Source of the DNA: Tomocerus qinae
Lineage: Eukaryota > Arthropoda > Collembola > Entomobryomorpha > Tomoceridae
Assembly (NCBI GenBank): GCA_020055645.1
Contig: CM034548.1
Span: 15,500,001-15,564,000, forward strand
Direction of reading: 5' to 3'
DNA length: 64,000 nt
The notes beneath the pieces were generated by a model that was not told where the DNA came from, searched no databases, and saw only the letters and a list, made by a program, of their open reading frames with translations. Position 1 is the stretch's first letter. The number at the start of each line of letters is the position of its first letter. Below are positions 50,737 to 62,879 of this stretch, one piece after another. A program made the position numbers and the translations under genes.

Positions 50737-53296
50737 CTAAATAAACCGCAACGCAGCAATTACTCCATCTTCCCTGAAGAACTTCAAGCTAATCGATTTC
50801 GAGGGATCGTCAAAGACCATTGGCAGCGGTCGTTTTCCTTTAGACATTAAGGCCAGCAACTGACCCTAAGAAAAAATATAATAAATTAGTTGTAAACAAT
50901 ATAATCGAGCGTAACCTTTAATGTCAATGCATAATTTGTAATGACACAATTTCCATAATAAGCGTTTGCAGTTTAAATAATAATAAATTATTTGCAGTTA
51001 TTTAGGAAGTACATACCTGTTTTGGAGAGAACAATATTGTGTATTTCTTGCCCTCGACAAGTTTCACAGGATCATCGAAAACAACATACGTCACCTCAGA
51101 TCCCCCAGTTTTCAATGACGAAACTTTCTCCCTGACAATTTCTTGATTCGGTGCAATGCCACAAATGATTTTAATATGAAAAGTGATTGCTGCATCAGGC
51201 TTGGATTTAATCATAAATCCAATAGACTTTAGGAAATAGCGATCGTCAAGCTTGAGTAATTCAATCCTACAACATTTTACTTCCATGAAAAAATACTATT
51301 GGAAAACTATTATTTAATTTAACCTTATAATTAAATTACCTGTCCGAAAAATAAATATCCCGATCACGCCGTATGTCGCCCAACCCTGAGAATTGCTCCT
51401 TAGTTAAAATATTAACTTGTTTGGTGATTTCTCTTACTGGTTTTACCAATAATGGATGATATTGTCCTCCGAGTTGAGGGGGCGCCATATGGTCTCTGCA
51501 ATGAAATTGGTAAAGTTTTTAAAGATAATTAAATGACCATTGAAAAAGAACAGAGTAAAAATACAAGATTTTAAAGGTGTTTCAAATAAAATCGTGAAAC
51601 CGATTCCATAAGTAGATGAGATACTCAATACTCAAAGTGTAAACTTGGTTAGTGACAATCGGTTCCCAGACAACGAGATGTCTTATATTTTTACTCAACA
51701 GCATTCATAAAGATGTTACATGAACTGATTTAACCTGTAGCCTTCAGGTAAGATGATGTCTCTAAGAAGTAGGATGGTTTCGTCTGCATTGAAGATGTTA
51801 TTTTTACCATCCACAATCGAAAAAAACTCCACTGCAGTCATTGTGGAATAATTCACCTGGTAAATCAGTTGACCCAGGATGTTTCTCAGATTTTCTGGAG
51901 ATTCTTCAACGTTTTCTCTATTGCATTGAAATTTAGCCCACCTATAATTTAATTGCCAATTAATTGCAAATTCTAATCACAAAATATCAACGGAGTATCA
52001 TAAAAAAATTTAACCGTAAAAGCGAAGAAAACAAATCCTTCTCAGAGTGTACGATCAAGTTGTCAGATTGAAGAAATTTTAACAAATCTTCATTGGTCAA
52101 GTCGTAGAAAAATTCAGAATTCAAAATTTCCGAGAAATTGCTAATGTCAATGAAACCAAAAGAAGCATTAAAACTTTACTTACATTTCACTTTATATTAT
52201 ATACCATAATAATGAACGCTGACTTTATGACATTACCCCACAATAAACGCCTCTGCTTTCTGTTGAAGATGAACAATTTGTAGGGTCTCTGCAACTTCAT
52301 ATATTTTGACAGCGTTGTTTAAGCACAATCGCTTTTCCAAAATTTTTGAACAGTTTTCCCATACTTCCGGAATGGCAAACTTATGTGTAACATGGATTAA
52401 CGATATCAAATCATCTTCGGAAATGGATTCAACTTTATCTGGTAGCTTTCCACTGTATGCATACTAAAGAATATAAGTAGAACAAAAACATTTTTATTAA
52501 TGAAACTGCGACAATTGGCTTGTTAGAATGGTGCATGTTTTAAAAGACTCGAGATTAAAGATTGTTTTTGCCACAATTGATTATGATTTAAATAATAATA
52601 TTTGATTATATATTATGATCTTTGATTGATTCTTACCGTTATCATAGATCGAAAAGCTACTGGATCTGAGTCGCTTAAATGAACCTCAGTTGTCAATGCT
52701 TTGCCGTAAAACATGGATTTGAAAACTGGAGACGCAACGCAGAGAATGAATTTGTGACAAGATATTTGTTCCGCCGCTGCTCCGACATAGAATGTAACAT
52801 TGTGGGGAATTTGCGAAAACTTGTTGCTTACCACTACCCATCTCTTTGGCGTCGAATTGATATTGCCATCTCTCAACAAGGCGTTAATGTCTGAATCCCC
52901 TACTGCTTCTATTTTGTCAACTTGTACCAGTTCACCTTCACTGCAAGTTTTCGTACCGTCCAATTTCTGACTAATTCTAGGTTCAGAAAGTTTTTCTATT
53001 TTATCTACAGCCTCAGAATTTCTTTCCACAGTGTTTACATTGCTTTCGTCGTCTCCGTTTGATCTGTTGGTTTCATGCTTTAATAATAAATTAACCTCCT
53101 CTACAGTTTGTTCAGCTGTGGGTTCACAAGGACAATCTTCTTCCTTTATTGTATCCATTTTCGGCTCTGTGGGTATGGTCTGAGTCTGAAGTGCAGTTAA
53201 AGAAGGATGAAGATCGGGGACGGGGATTTTCCAATAGTCCGAGTCCGACCACATTTTCCGACGAATGAACATAAGACGACTGTCTAATTTGGTCAT
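50737..53296 (-). CDS. BTB-BACK-PHR domain protein (BTBD1/2/3/6-like), 584 aa
   Basis: Likely a substrate adaptor for cullin-3 ubiquitin ligases: BTB binds cullin-3, and the PHR domain usually recruits targets. Seven exons (53296-52637, 52463-52237, 52140-52015, 51941-51735, 51495-51340, 51266-51017, 50865-50737) give exactly 584 residues. The first 150 or so are polar and probably disordered. The BTB domain starts near residue 152 (KRWVVVSNKFSQIPHNVTFY; SCHKFILCVASPVFKSMFYG) and runs across the first intron into YAYSGKLPD. The BACK region follows (FSEILNSEFFYDLTNEDLLK; LFSSLLRWAKFQC). A divergent PHR domain fills the C-terminal part (ELLKLDDRYFLKSIGFMIKS; VKLVEGKKYTILFSPKQ; LMSKGKRPLPMVFDDP), ending ALRFI. 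The order fits the BTBD1/2/3/6 group, but I cannot choose the member. AATAAA lies about 325 bases past the stop. A MITE sits 41 bases upstream of the start. Confidence 0.88.
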
Positions 53297-53337
53297 AAGA
53301 TAGTTATGATTTAAGCTCGATCACCAATGGGTCTTTG

Positions 53338-53613
53338 GCTGAATTTAGGCAGCGGGATATCGATTCCTCCGTTTCCTCTAATGTCGTTTCCTCCAAGGTG
53401 CCACATTCCGCCAACCAGCCGCCAGTTCAGCCAACCTATTTTTGCCTCCTTTCTAACATAATAAAAAATAAACATTATTTGTTTGCTGTTTATTTTTTAT
53501 TAGGTTAGGTTAGAAAAGATGCTAAAATAGTTAGAGGAGGCAATATTAGGATAATAGTTGATGTGGCTTCTTGGTGGAGATTGGAAATGATTTCCCGCTG
53601 CCTAAATTCAACC
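53338..53613. mobile_element. MITE, 276 bp, with 9-bp target duplication
   Basis: The ends are GCTGAATTTAGGCAGCGGGA (left) and its inverted counterpart TCCCGCTGCCTAAATTCAAC (right, 53592-53611). They are flanked by the direct repeat GGGTCTTTG (53329-53337 and 53614-53622). Nine-base duplications with inverted ends are typical of Mutator-like elements, although the ends are short for that group. There is no coding capacity. It lies 42-317 bases upstream of the BTB-gene start codon. Confidence 0.8.
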
Positions 53614-54171
53614 GGGTCTTTGAACAGCAGTCATTTCTCGAATCACCAAAACGCGAATAAATGAATTGAAAATCGAATTTTGATGTTTCAGTATTTAAGT
53701 ATTGACAATAACGAACCGCGTGGCGTGTCGTGTAACGTGTAACAGCGTTGGAGTTGAATGGATGAATGAAGGAGAGAAAACTATAACTCCTGAGTTAACC
53801 GCTTGGCAAGAAAGACGGCCGACAGATTTCAGCCAGCATAGCAGTAACAACTCAAATCTAAAGTCTCCACTCCACACACATTACTTCTAAATCCACGCTC
53901 CTGCCATTTCGTGCTCCTGCCTTACATTTTGCAAACATCTGACATGCGCAAATGTTTTCACTTTTGTAGCCCCAAAGCATCCTTTCGTAAGTAGTAGCCG
54001 AGTTGCAAATAGGGCCGCCAAATGAATCGTTGTTGGCGGACGACAAAAATCCTTTGTAACTACAGCCGACAGTGATGAATACAATGTTGAATGCGGTACT
54101 CAGATAAAGTATTATAAATCTGATTAGGAATAATAATAATGGTTTCTGGAATCCTTAAAAATATTAAACAA

Positions 54172-55083
54172 TATCTTTATACTATAATCGTAGACTTGAT
54201 AAAGCAATAAATTTACCTGTCTAAATATATATGTCTGTACGTGTGGTAGGGAAAACCTAGGAAACCTGCATATATTACGTAACGCCAAACCCACCCCCAT
54301 GTTAAATGCAAATACTGATTGCAACACTTTTGAGTACCTCCTCCTCCCATCAACTGCACACGTAATATATTCAGGCTCCTTTAAGCAAAAAAGCAAAATG
54401 CGCAACCTCAATTCCTCTAAACCACAGAATCGTTTCATATTACTATAACATCAAAATAATAATAGAAAACATAAGAAGGTTGAGTGGTGATCGATTGGAA
54501 ATGATTAGCGAAAGGACATTTCGTAATTATCGTAATGTGCGTATTAAATAGAATTTCAAAATTTCTAATCCAAATTGGTTCTGCTATATCGACAAACTTA
54601 TTCAACATTTTTTAAGTAGAGCTGGGCTTACTTTTTACTACCCTCTTGATTCCATAGTGCCAGTTGGATGGGACATATTTTTGTAGAATTAAATAACAGT
54701 ACTGAGAGCCGCCATTCTTTAAAAGTATTTATTCGTAAGTTGACATCATGTGATTTGTATGTTTTTCCAAAACCCCACGGGGAGTCTTATCTTTTTTATT
54801 TTAAAGGGAGCTTTTTGGTAACTTTGTGGCTTGTGGGAGTTTTTTCTAAAATAGTCTTTTATTGTACCCTGTATTTATTGCTGCGATCTACAATTATTAC
54901 TTTGGTGTAGGAAATTCCTTTTTATCAGGAATTTGGGGCTGCAGCTAATTTTTCCAATCACTGTAGAAAGTGAAATTATATTATTTTAATATACTTTGTA
55001 TTTACAAAGTTGACATAATAACCAAATGGGATTTTTTCGAAATAGGTTTTATTACTGTGACGGGTGGCCTGCTGAATCTCTCT
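54172..55083 (-). mobile_element. Dispersed element, copy 2 (reverse, truncated)
   Basis: Read on the minus strand, this matches the 46.2-48.1 kb element in order. It shares AGGCCACCC near the TTCAG...GAGA block, the GCTGCAGCT-x-TTTTTCC region, ACCAATTTGGATTAG, the GGTACTC/GTACCTCCTC block and the CCTAGGTTTTCCCTACC end. It also shares the TCTACGATTATA terminus. It lacks the hAT insertion and the outer left arm. No intact frame is present. Confidence 0.6.
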
Positions 55084-55123
55084 TGTCCAAAATAAATTGA
55101 AAAACTTCCCCAAATTTCACAGG

Positions 55124-55248
55124 GCCTATAAATAAAAGTGATGAAAATTTGGAGGCCCAATAAAAGTGATTGATGTTTGGAGGCCCATTATAAAAATTAA
55201 TGAAAACTTTTAGGCCCATTATAAAAATTAATGAAAATTTGCAGGCCC
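55124..55248 (+). repeat. Short tandem array, about 4 x 31 bp
   Basis: Four imperfect units share AATTAATGAAAA or a variant followed by TTTGGAGGCCCA or a variant. Unit length varies from about 28 to 32 bases. It is non-coding and adjoins the reversed dispersed element. Confidence 0.75.
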
Positions 55249-56650
55249 ACGATTAACATTTAAAAAACATTTAAAAGACCAGTAAAAGAAGGCAAAATAC
55301 TTTTACACTACTTAGAGAAGCTTTTTAAATAGATTTTGGTTATCATACCCATAAGATAATCTTAAAGTGGAGTTGCGCAATGAAAAATTTCCGTGATAAT
55401 GTATAAATGTAAAAGATGAACTTCGTGTAACTACGCAGGCGCAAGAAAAATTGCAATATATGCATAATATTACAATGACTATAATGTGAATTGCGATTTA
55501 TGAAATTTATGAACGGTAGCATCTGTAGAATTGTGAATGGCGACATAATGTTAAAAAAGTCAATGTGTATTGTTTAGCAAAATTATTTGATATAGCAATC
55601 TATCTGTCTATACTATACTAGACTAGTTATTTAATAAATGTTAATGATACCAGCAACCATTATTATTCTTTCTAAACCGATCTATAATACTTTACCTGGG
55701 TACTGCATTCAACTGATTCAACATTGAATTTCATCACCATCAATTTCGGCTGTCTTTACATAGGATTTCTGTGGTCCGGCAACATCGATTCATTTGGCGG
55801 TCGTCTTTGCAACTCGTCTATTAAAGCATAGTTCCGTAAGTATTTGGTACATGAAGGTATGCGATGCGCGTATGCATTATGCATTAGAGTTGGGCTGGGG
55901 TACATATTATACTGCAGAGTAGAGTGCAGTGACTCTAGAGTCTAGCGCCTGCGCGCACTATTTAATTGTTTGGTGTACTTTCTGAGTACATTGATTGGAC
56001 GAATTGGTCTGACTCAGTCAGACACTCCTACTCCTGTACCGTTCAGTTGTGGTGGTATGGTGGCTCTCCCCCAATTTGAAATTCTTGGAACTTCAAACGT
56101 GGACTTGGTTTCTTTAAGGATAGGCTTCGTCGATTGGTTGCTAATTGCTAACGAAAAATATTTATTTTTCAAGATTTATTCCTGAAAATTGCTTTACAAA
56201 TCTTAACCGAAGCCCACATCTTAATCTAACCGACACACTAATAATATATGCATTGATTACTATTTACTATGAGCACTATCCTATATTTTTGACAATCATC
56301 GAGTAGTTATGTAAAATAGTCGATGATATTCAAAAACTGAAATAAGATAATATATTCTCCGCTTTAGGATATTGATTATGTGATTACAATTGCCAATGTC
56401 GTCAGAATAATAGATGGAAAGACATATGGACAGTATAGGAATGAAAGTAGACTGGTACTGTATTGCTATGGTTCTTGGAAGAGCTTGCCTTTGTTTCAAT
56501 GTTTTCTGTGTAGATTAACTTTTTTCTTTAGCGTTAGATCATGGTATCTCAGTCAATGTGCTCAGATATTCCATGTTAGCATTTCCGGTCGACTTTCATC
56601 GAATTTGCAATTTATCATTTTTTGAAAAACTACTCTTACATCTAGCTATA

Positions 56651-56939
56651 TTTCTTCCAAAATGCAACCTTGATTTTAATGATACCTGCATATTTGGAAT
56701 CATGGAACATCCAGTTACACCAGGTTGCACTCAGATTTTTGATATTGTAAAATTTTGCCTTAAAAGATTAAAGTTCTAAAAAAGTTGAAAAATTATAGCT
56801 TTCTTACAACTAATACTTTTGCAGTATTTAGAACGAAAATTTCAAAAATCTGAGTGCAACCTTTTGTAGCCAGATATATGTTTCACAATTCCAAATACAT
56901 GCAGGTATCATTAAAATGGAGGTTGTATTTTGGAAGAAA
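56651..56939. mobile_element. Foldback (long inverted repeat) element, 289 bp, TA-flanked
   Basis: The left arm (56651-56742) and right arm (56842-56939) are inverted copies over nearly 95 bases with scattered mismatches. They start TTTCTTCCAAAAT and include TTTTAATGATACCTGCAT and GGTTGCACTCAGATTTTTGA. The spacer is about 100 bases. TA dinucleotides flank both ends (56649-56650 and 56940-56941), consistent with Tc1/mariner-type integration. The RNA of either strand could form a long hairpin. Confidence 0.8.
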
Positions 56940-57459
56940 TAGAGCACGCTGTGAAACATGTTTAACATGCATTTTGATAGTCAACCACTCACCCAATTTA
57001 GAGACGAATCCTTTAAACGAAAATCTGAAATAATTGGTAAATAATTTCACAAAACACACGTTAGATGAAACAAGCTAGTATTTGCCATTAATTTCTGCAT
57101 TCGGCGCCACTCCTTGACCAAAATGGATACGTGCCTGCTCAAGAGTCCACACAAACATACCCACATGCAAAGATTATTCAATGCGCATGACCCAGATTAC
57201 GTTCATCCTATTGTCATGGTTAAAGGGATGAGCAGATAGTGAACTGTGTGTTTCAAAACTCTTAAATATTTGACATAATCAATCTCGATGCGTGAAATGT
57301 GCTTATTTCTTAGTAATTATCAAATCCGAATACTATATTTTGATATACTCAGCGCATTTTTGACACACTACACTATTCTCTATATATTTTGAAAATTAAA
57401 GTCCAAATTAAAATTTAGTACGTCGTAATAAATAGTGTTTTTGGCCTGTTACACTGCAG

Positions 57460-57652
57460 AGGGTAATCAGAAGTCAATAGTCTTGTTGCTGGACCGTGCC
57501 ATAAAGTATATGGATCGCGGAGTGGAAATGAGAGTCTTTGGAAAAGCACTTAAGGAAATTCCTTACGATGTTGCCCACAAAAAATTGATCGAAGATAACC
57601 AATTAAACAAACACCTCAGACGATCCCTGCTACTCCAACTATGCTTCCAATA
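57460..57652 (+). pseudogene. Possible upstream SENP coding stretch with a frame break
   Basis: After a good acceptor (CTGTTACACTGCAG) an open frame encodes a protein-like stretch (LLLDRAIKYMDRGVEMRVFG, EIPYDVAHKKLIEDNQL). It runs out of frame near 57600 and stops at 57651-57653. The frame that continues into the protease (PIKQTPQTIPATPTMLP) opens at about 57596 and differs by one base. Either a base is missing, or a 50-base intron (57567-57616) is removed, or this is chance. No GT-AG solution of normal size was found. Confidence 0.35.
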
Positions 57653-60600
57653 AACGTGGTAAAGACAACCCAGCCTGTTATTCGAAAGCAAGTTGAACCT
57701 GAACCTCCAAAATTTGCAGCTGTTATACCTAAAGTTCCATGTCAAAGTTCGTCTGTTTCAAACGAGAAAGATGACGCAGGGGTCGTTGAAAAATCTAAAA
57801 AAGGGAAAAAGTAAGATTTTTTTCATATTTTGCCCGAATTTTTGTGAACTAACATTATATTAAAAATAAGTAGTTAATAGAATTTATAACTGCTATTTTT
57901 TAGGGTGCTGAAATGTGATTGGAATATTGAACTGATGGATCATGATTTGGAGAGTCTGAAGGATGAGGTCTTCATTAATGATCAAATAATTGACTTTTGG
58001 CTTAAGTTTATGAAACTCAATTGTCTGAGTGAACAAGACAAAGCACGAACATACATATTTTCCTCCTTCTTTTATACCAAGTTAACTTTCAAAACTAGAA
58101 ATGAAAATTTGAAACTTCCTGCTGCTGAACGACGGCATGCTCGGGTTGCCAGTTGGACAAAAAAAGAGGATATTTTCAAATATGATTTTATTCTGGTGCC
58201 TATTGTAGAGAAGTAAGTGACTTTTTATATTTATAAATTCCATTTTTGTGTCGCTATTCTAAGACTTTCATGTTTTGATGAAAATAATCGTGTTTCAGTG
58301 CCCATTGGATGTTGGCCATCATTTGTTTTCCTACATTGGATGGTGTGTACGACTGTGATACTGGAGAATTAGTTTCTGAGCTAAAATCAAAAGGGCCTAA
58401 AGCTCAAGATAGTAGTTCTAAACTTTCAACTAATTCCCAGGAAGGGAGCAGCTCCTTTTTTGACGGTATGAAAATGCTATTATCTGAAGTAATCAGTCAA
58501 AATAAAATATGGTTATAAGAGTTGGGGTTTCCAATTGTTTCATTAAATTGTTTAAAGGCAATGACAGTCAATATGGAAGTTCAAGTCAGAAGTACGGCTT
58601 TCAAAATGAACCTAACGTAGACTTAGGTAAAACTAGAAAGGCTACTACTAATAAAAGACCGAGGGCTGGAGTGTTACCCAACATTCGGCAGCCATGTATT
58701 TTAATATTTGACTCTTTGGCCAAAGATATGCGCAATAAGATATATGCAACTCTGCGAGAGTACCTTCGTGTGGAATATAAGGTAAAGTTTATAAATGAAA
58801 TTTAGCAATGATATTGTTAAAATATTTACCGTATTAATAGATTTAGTTCCCCAAAGGAACTCCCATGTGGACACCATTTTTTGGTCAAAAATATTCTTAT
58901 AGTTCCCCACATGGGGAATTATTATGATAAGGGGAACTATATTTCGAATGGCAAATTAAAAAATTTCAATGTCAAATTTTTGTTTTATTTCAAAGCAAAA
59001 TTAAATTGTAAATATGAAATAAATAGTAATAGAGTAATAAATATAAGTAAATATGTAAAAAGTGAATGATGATATTTAGTAGGAATTTAGATGTCAACGT
59101 CGTTGTCAGAGGTTAGAGATACGTCCATAGGTTCGGTTAGATCAACATCCATTTTTTCGTCATCATCATTCTGCTTTACAAACTTTACCACTTTTTATCC
59201 TTTTTTACCATCATTGGTAAAAATGAATACTTAGCAGAGATACCCAAACGACACATTAAAATAAGTTTTCATGCTCTATTTTCTCTAAAATATTTCTAAT
59301 TAAGATTTATATTTGAATTTTCACTGAAGTAGTGAAACAGTCATTTAAACGAAATTATTCGCTTGGTATACAGCCCCTTTCATTTAATTACAAAAAGTAC
59401 TTATTTAATTAAAATTAATTATTCAATAAGTTAATAAGGATGATTTTGTCCCAATTAGTTGACCCTTTCTTGGATTATATAACACACATTTCTATATGGG
59501 AAACTAAACATTTGGAGAGCCATATTTTTCCAAATTTATTCATTTAGTTCCCCAACTGGGGAATTATTGCGATATGGGGAACTAAATCGATTAATACAGT
59601 AATAACATTTTGAATTGTATTTTACATCTGTCGCTTTTTTAAAGGTGAAAAAGGGCCTAGAGAGAGAATTTACTAGCTATTCTCTGCCTGGTTGTATGCC
59701 TCACGTTCCTCAACAGCCGAATTATTATGATTGTGGCCTGTATCTTCTGCAGTTTGCGGAATCCTTTTTTTCTCACCCCATCAAATCATTTCGACCACCA
59801 TTTATTACAGAATTGAAGAACTGGTTTCATGGTTCCGTTACACAGAAGAAGCGACGACAAATTTACGACTGTATAGTGGAGCTGGTTAAAAAGGAGAATC
59901 CAGAAAATTTACCTCACATTCCACAAATAATATTTGACGAAGAACCACCTACTGAATCCCAAGGAAGTATGGTATTACAAAACGCTGCGGAAGATGTTGA
60001 CGTGAGCACCGACTGTGAAAGTAGTACAATTTATACCAAAAGTATTCAACGGCAGCCGCTAGCTAATTCTCAGCTCGCATTAGCTAATACTCCCGCGCCG
60101 ACTCCAAACACTGCAGCCGTTGTTTTAGACCATAACTACATAGCTGTATCGAAATTGGACAAAAATCCTCTGGTGCCACCTTATACCACTGTGCTGAATA
60201 CAGTCACTAATCCGGTTATCCAACCTCCACCGCCTCATCTAGGTAATTGCGAACCCTCGTTGTCCGTATCAGCATTTAGTGTTAAATCCACAACTGCAAA
60301 TTCCTCAATTAATATTGCAGGTTCTGTCCCTGGGAAAAGATTACCTAGTTACGCCAATGCTAATGCTCCATTAAAAAGGGAAAATGCTACGAAGATATTT
60401 AAGGTAACATCACCATCGGAGAAAATTGTTCACCTTACCAAATATAGTCGTGTTACTGTATTTGAAGTGCCTGCGGACGGAGTTGATAAGACAAGTTCAT
60501 CCCCTGTTAAACATTTTGATGTACCTAAAACTCCGACTGCCTACAAAACACAAAATAATAATTTATCCAAAATATTGGGTTCGCAGAAGGCTATTATTGC

Positions 60601-60916
60601 AAAATCTCCATCAACCCCTGAACCATCATCACTTGGGCATACCCGTCCAGCGAGAGAAAATAAAGATTCTGGGAAGGTGAAAGAGATGAAATATCAAGGA
60701 GAAAGTAATCATGATAAACTAAAAGTAGAAGTGAAAAGCCCTCATAGTGCACAGTCTTCCAACAACTTAAGTCAGCACATGATGGCTCCTATTGCAGATA
60801 CCATGCGAGACTCTGTTTCCAAACACGTGTCTGAAATGAGTAGCACTCGAAAACATCATCATCGATCTCAATCACCTGTTAAAAAGCGATTCAAACTGGA
60901 CGCTGACAAATCTTAG
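57641..60916 (+). CDS. SENP6/7-type SUMO protease (Ulp/C48 family)
   Basis: Cysteine protease that removes SUMO from proteins or SUMO chains. Exons are 57641-57810, 57904-58212, 58299-58465, 58558-58781 and 59645-60916. From the in-frame ATG at 57641 they give 713 residues, but this start is provisional because an acceptor at 57459 and an open frame before 57641 suggest more N-terminal sequence. The catalytic domain has SLKDEVFINDQIIDFWLKF, His162 in NAHWMLAIICFP, Asp267 in CILIFDSLAKD, and Gln314 with Cys320 in QPNYYDCGLYLLQ, so the triad is complete. A polar insert of about 80 residues between the His and Asp blocks is typical of SENP6/7. The tail of some 350 residues after the domain is Ser/Pro/Lys-rich and ends with a basic HHHRSQSPVKKRFK, likely a nuclear signal. 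AATAAA-like sequence follows at about 60935. A transposon occupies the last intron. Confidence 0.87.
58829..59599. mobile_element. TA-flanked DNA element in SENP intron, 771 bp
   Basis: The ends match as inverted repeats: CCGTATTAATAGATTTAGTT (left) against CTGTATTAATCGATTTAGTT (right, reverse strand), both followed by CCCCA. TA lies on each side (58827-58828, 59600-59601). A 40-base palindromic motif, TAGTTCCCCA...TGGGGAATTATT...GGGGAACTA, occurs at about 58900-58940 and again at 59544-59583. There is no transposase frame. TA duplication and inverted ends suggest a Tc1/mariner-type MITE. It lies wholly within the intron before the catalytic-cysteine exon. Confidence 0.8.
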
Positions 60917-61123
60917 AATTTAATAATTGTAGAATAATAAAACTTTAGCAAATATTTAATAAGGTAATCTTTTTCACCTTTATATAGTGTGTGGTAGTTG
61001 TAATTGAATTGTTCAGTGGTTCAATTCGACGATAGAAAATATTTTAACTTTAAGAATAGTTATTGTCAATTGACATAAAATTCTTGTTCTGTGTGTGAGT
61101 ATTCTCGCGTTTTTTTAAAACTG

Positions 61124-61195
61124 GACGAAAAAAATGCTGCGCCCCAGGCTCAATGTTAAACTAGGCTAAAATGAGGCACAGCATTTTTTTTCGTC
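61124..61195. repeat. Short perfect-stem inverted repeat (hairpin)
   Basis: The arms GACGAAAAAAATGCTGCGCC (61124-61143) and its inverted copy (61175-61195) pair over about 20 bases with one mismatch and one extra base. The loop is about 31 bases. It lies about 210 bases after the SENP stop codon. It may be a MITE relic or a structured 3' UTR; the sequence does not decide. Confidence 0.75.
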
Positions 61196-62879
61196 TAATT
61201 ATTTAATGGCTGTACAATACGTACAATCTACTAATTAGCTATGAAAGGATTTATTTCTCACTATATTACATCCTTTTTTACATTTAATTACATTAGGCAT
61301 GTTTAGTAGGAGTAGTAAAAAAGCGTCGTTAGTCTTCTCACTTTTTCACGAGCGACTCTTGATTGACAGTTTGACAGTCCAGTACTACTGTCAGTTAATG
61401 AGTCTAAGCACTCTCTTGTTATCGGATTTTCATTTTGCTTGTACAAGGTTACATGAATTCCATTTTTACGTAAAGATACTACATTGTGGTTCATTATTAT
61501 ATCTAACAAAATAAATGGTATTAGCATAGTGTCATGTTACACTTAATTAAGGTCTTATTTAGTTGTATTGTTGTGAATACATATTATCATGTTGTGTTAA
61601 TTGCTACTAAGATGATAATGTTTCGGCGCTGATAAGATGAGTTGTGAGTATGGTAAATGGCATGGTGAGTTTAAGTAGTGCTAAGAAACGTTATGTATAA
61701 AATACTAAAATCTAACATACATTTTTCACTAGGTAGTTTCAGTACCAGTTGTAAAAATTGTAAAACCATCAGCATATCGTAATAAAGACATTTCATTTAT
61801 TATTACTGTTCCCGTATAATGAATGGAAGCTCTATAATATAATTGTTTTGTTCGAGTTGCGCATTAAAAAATTCTGTAGGTACATTTTTTTTATATCATC
61901 GTGTGTTAATGTGATAAATCCCAACAAGTCCGTATATTTCATAACGAAGCAGTTCATATGCGTTCTGTATGCAAATATTTCCAGCTTTCGGTTCGCTTAA
62001 GGTTCCTATTTATTCATGCGCGAGAAAATTTAAAATTTGGCCCTTTTACATTGTTGAAATTATGATACAAGACAATACAGTTGACAAGTACCTCCCCCTG
62101 TCCGAAGATACGGACAGTCCCTACACCTATTAATGTAAAATCTCTACCTCCGACGCCGACCCACTAAATGAGAAACCATGGAAAGTTCAATTAGAAAAAG
62201 CTATGCATCTGAAATACTTTCTTCTCATCATACAATATTGCTCCCCCCGAACACTTACTAGCTTTATTTATAAGGGCCTAGGTCCTGTGACCGGCTAGTA
62301 ATTCAATAAAATTATTATTGCAGTTTCAATTTAACATACAATAGCCACTGGGACTATGAAAATGCATGTTAAAAATGTTTTACATCAGGCTTTATTCCTC
62401 CCGAACGAATCATTTGGTTTTTATGGGACTTGAATTCTTGCAATCGTAGAATATCAGACTACAAAAGGTTGGATTCGGACTTAAATACTGTAGTTGTAAA
62501 TAATGCATAAATATCAAAGAGTTTGGAAAAGGTTAAAAATTGTTACCCGTTTTAGAACTTTATGTACCTGGGTATTTCACGATTGCAAAAATTCAAGTAT
62601 CATAAAATGTTTCTTTGGGGAGGAATTGTTGAGTTTCTTATTATAAGTCTTCTATTGGAATCGATCTTAACTAAAGTGAGTATTTAGGTAGTGTTGTGCT
62701 CGATAGATGCTGCAATAAAGTAGAGTATCCACAGATATTATAACATTTACTAGAAATAAGCCCGTCCTACGGACGGGAAATAATTATTAACACTTCCCAC
62801 TCATAATAACACCAAGTCTAATCATTATACCAAAAAGTAAAATTTTTTATAGTTGCTGTTTAAAGTCCTTTTATCACCC

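Larger units (their letters stand above)
53297..57459. other. Intergenic region between divergent BTB and SENP genes, repeat-rich
   Basis: It contains a 276-bp MITE (53338-53613), a reversed copy of the dispersed element (about 54172-55083), a short tandem repeat (55124-55248), one arm of a dispersed repeat (about 55338-55460) and a foldback element (56651-56939). Upstream exons of the SENP gene probably lie here, but I could not identify one with confidence. Confidence 0.5.

Noticed and set aside
55970-56185. Open frame with a protein-like C-terminal half, considered as an upstream SENP exon
   Set aside because: An acceptor-like site precedes 56046, but no usable donor follows before the stop codon, so it cannot be spliced into the SENP chain.
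62762-62778. Palindrome CCCGTCCTACGGACGGG considered as an operator or attachment site
   Set aside because: Seen once only, with no second copy or duplication around it. It is more likely the end of an old repeat, but nothing in the window proves that.
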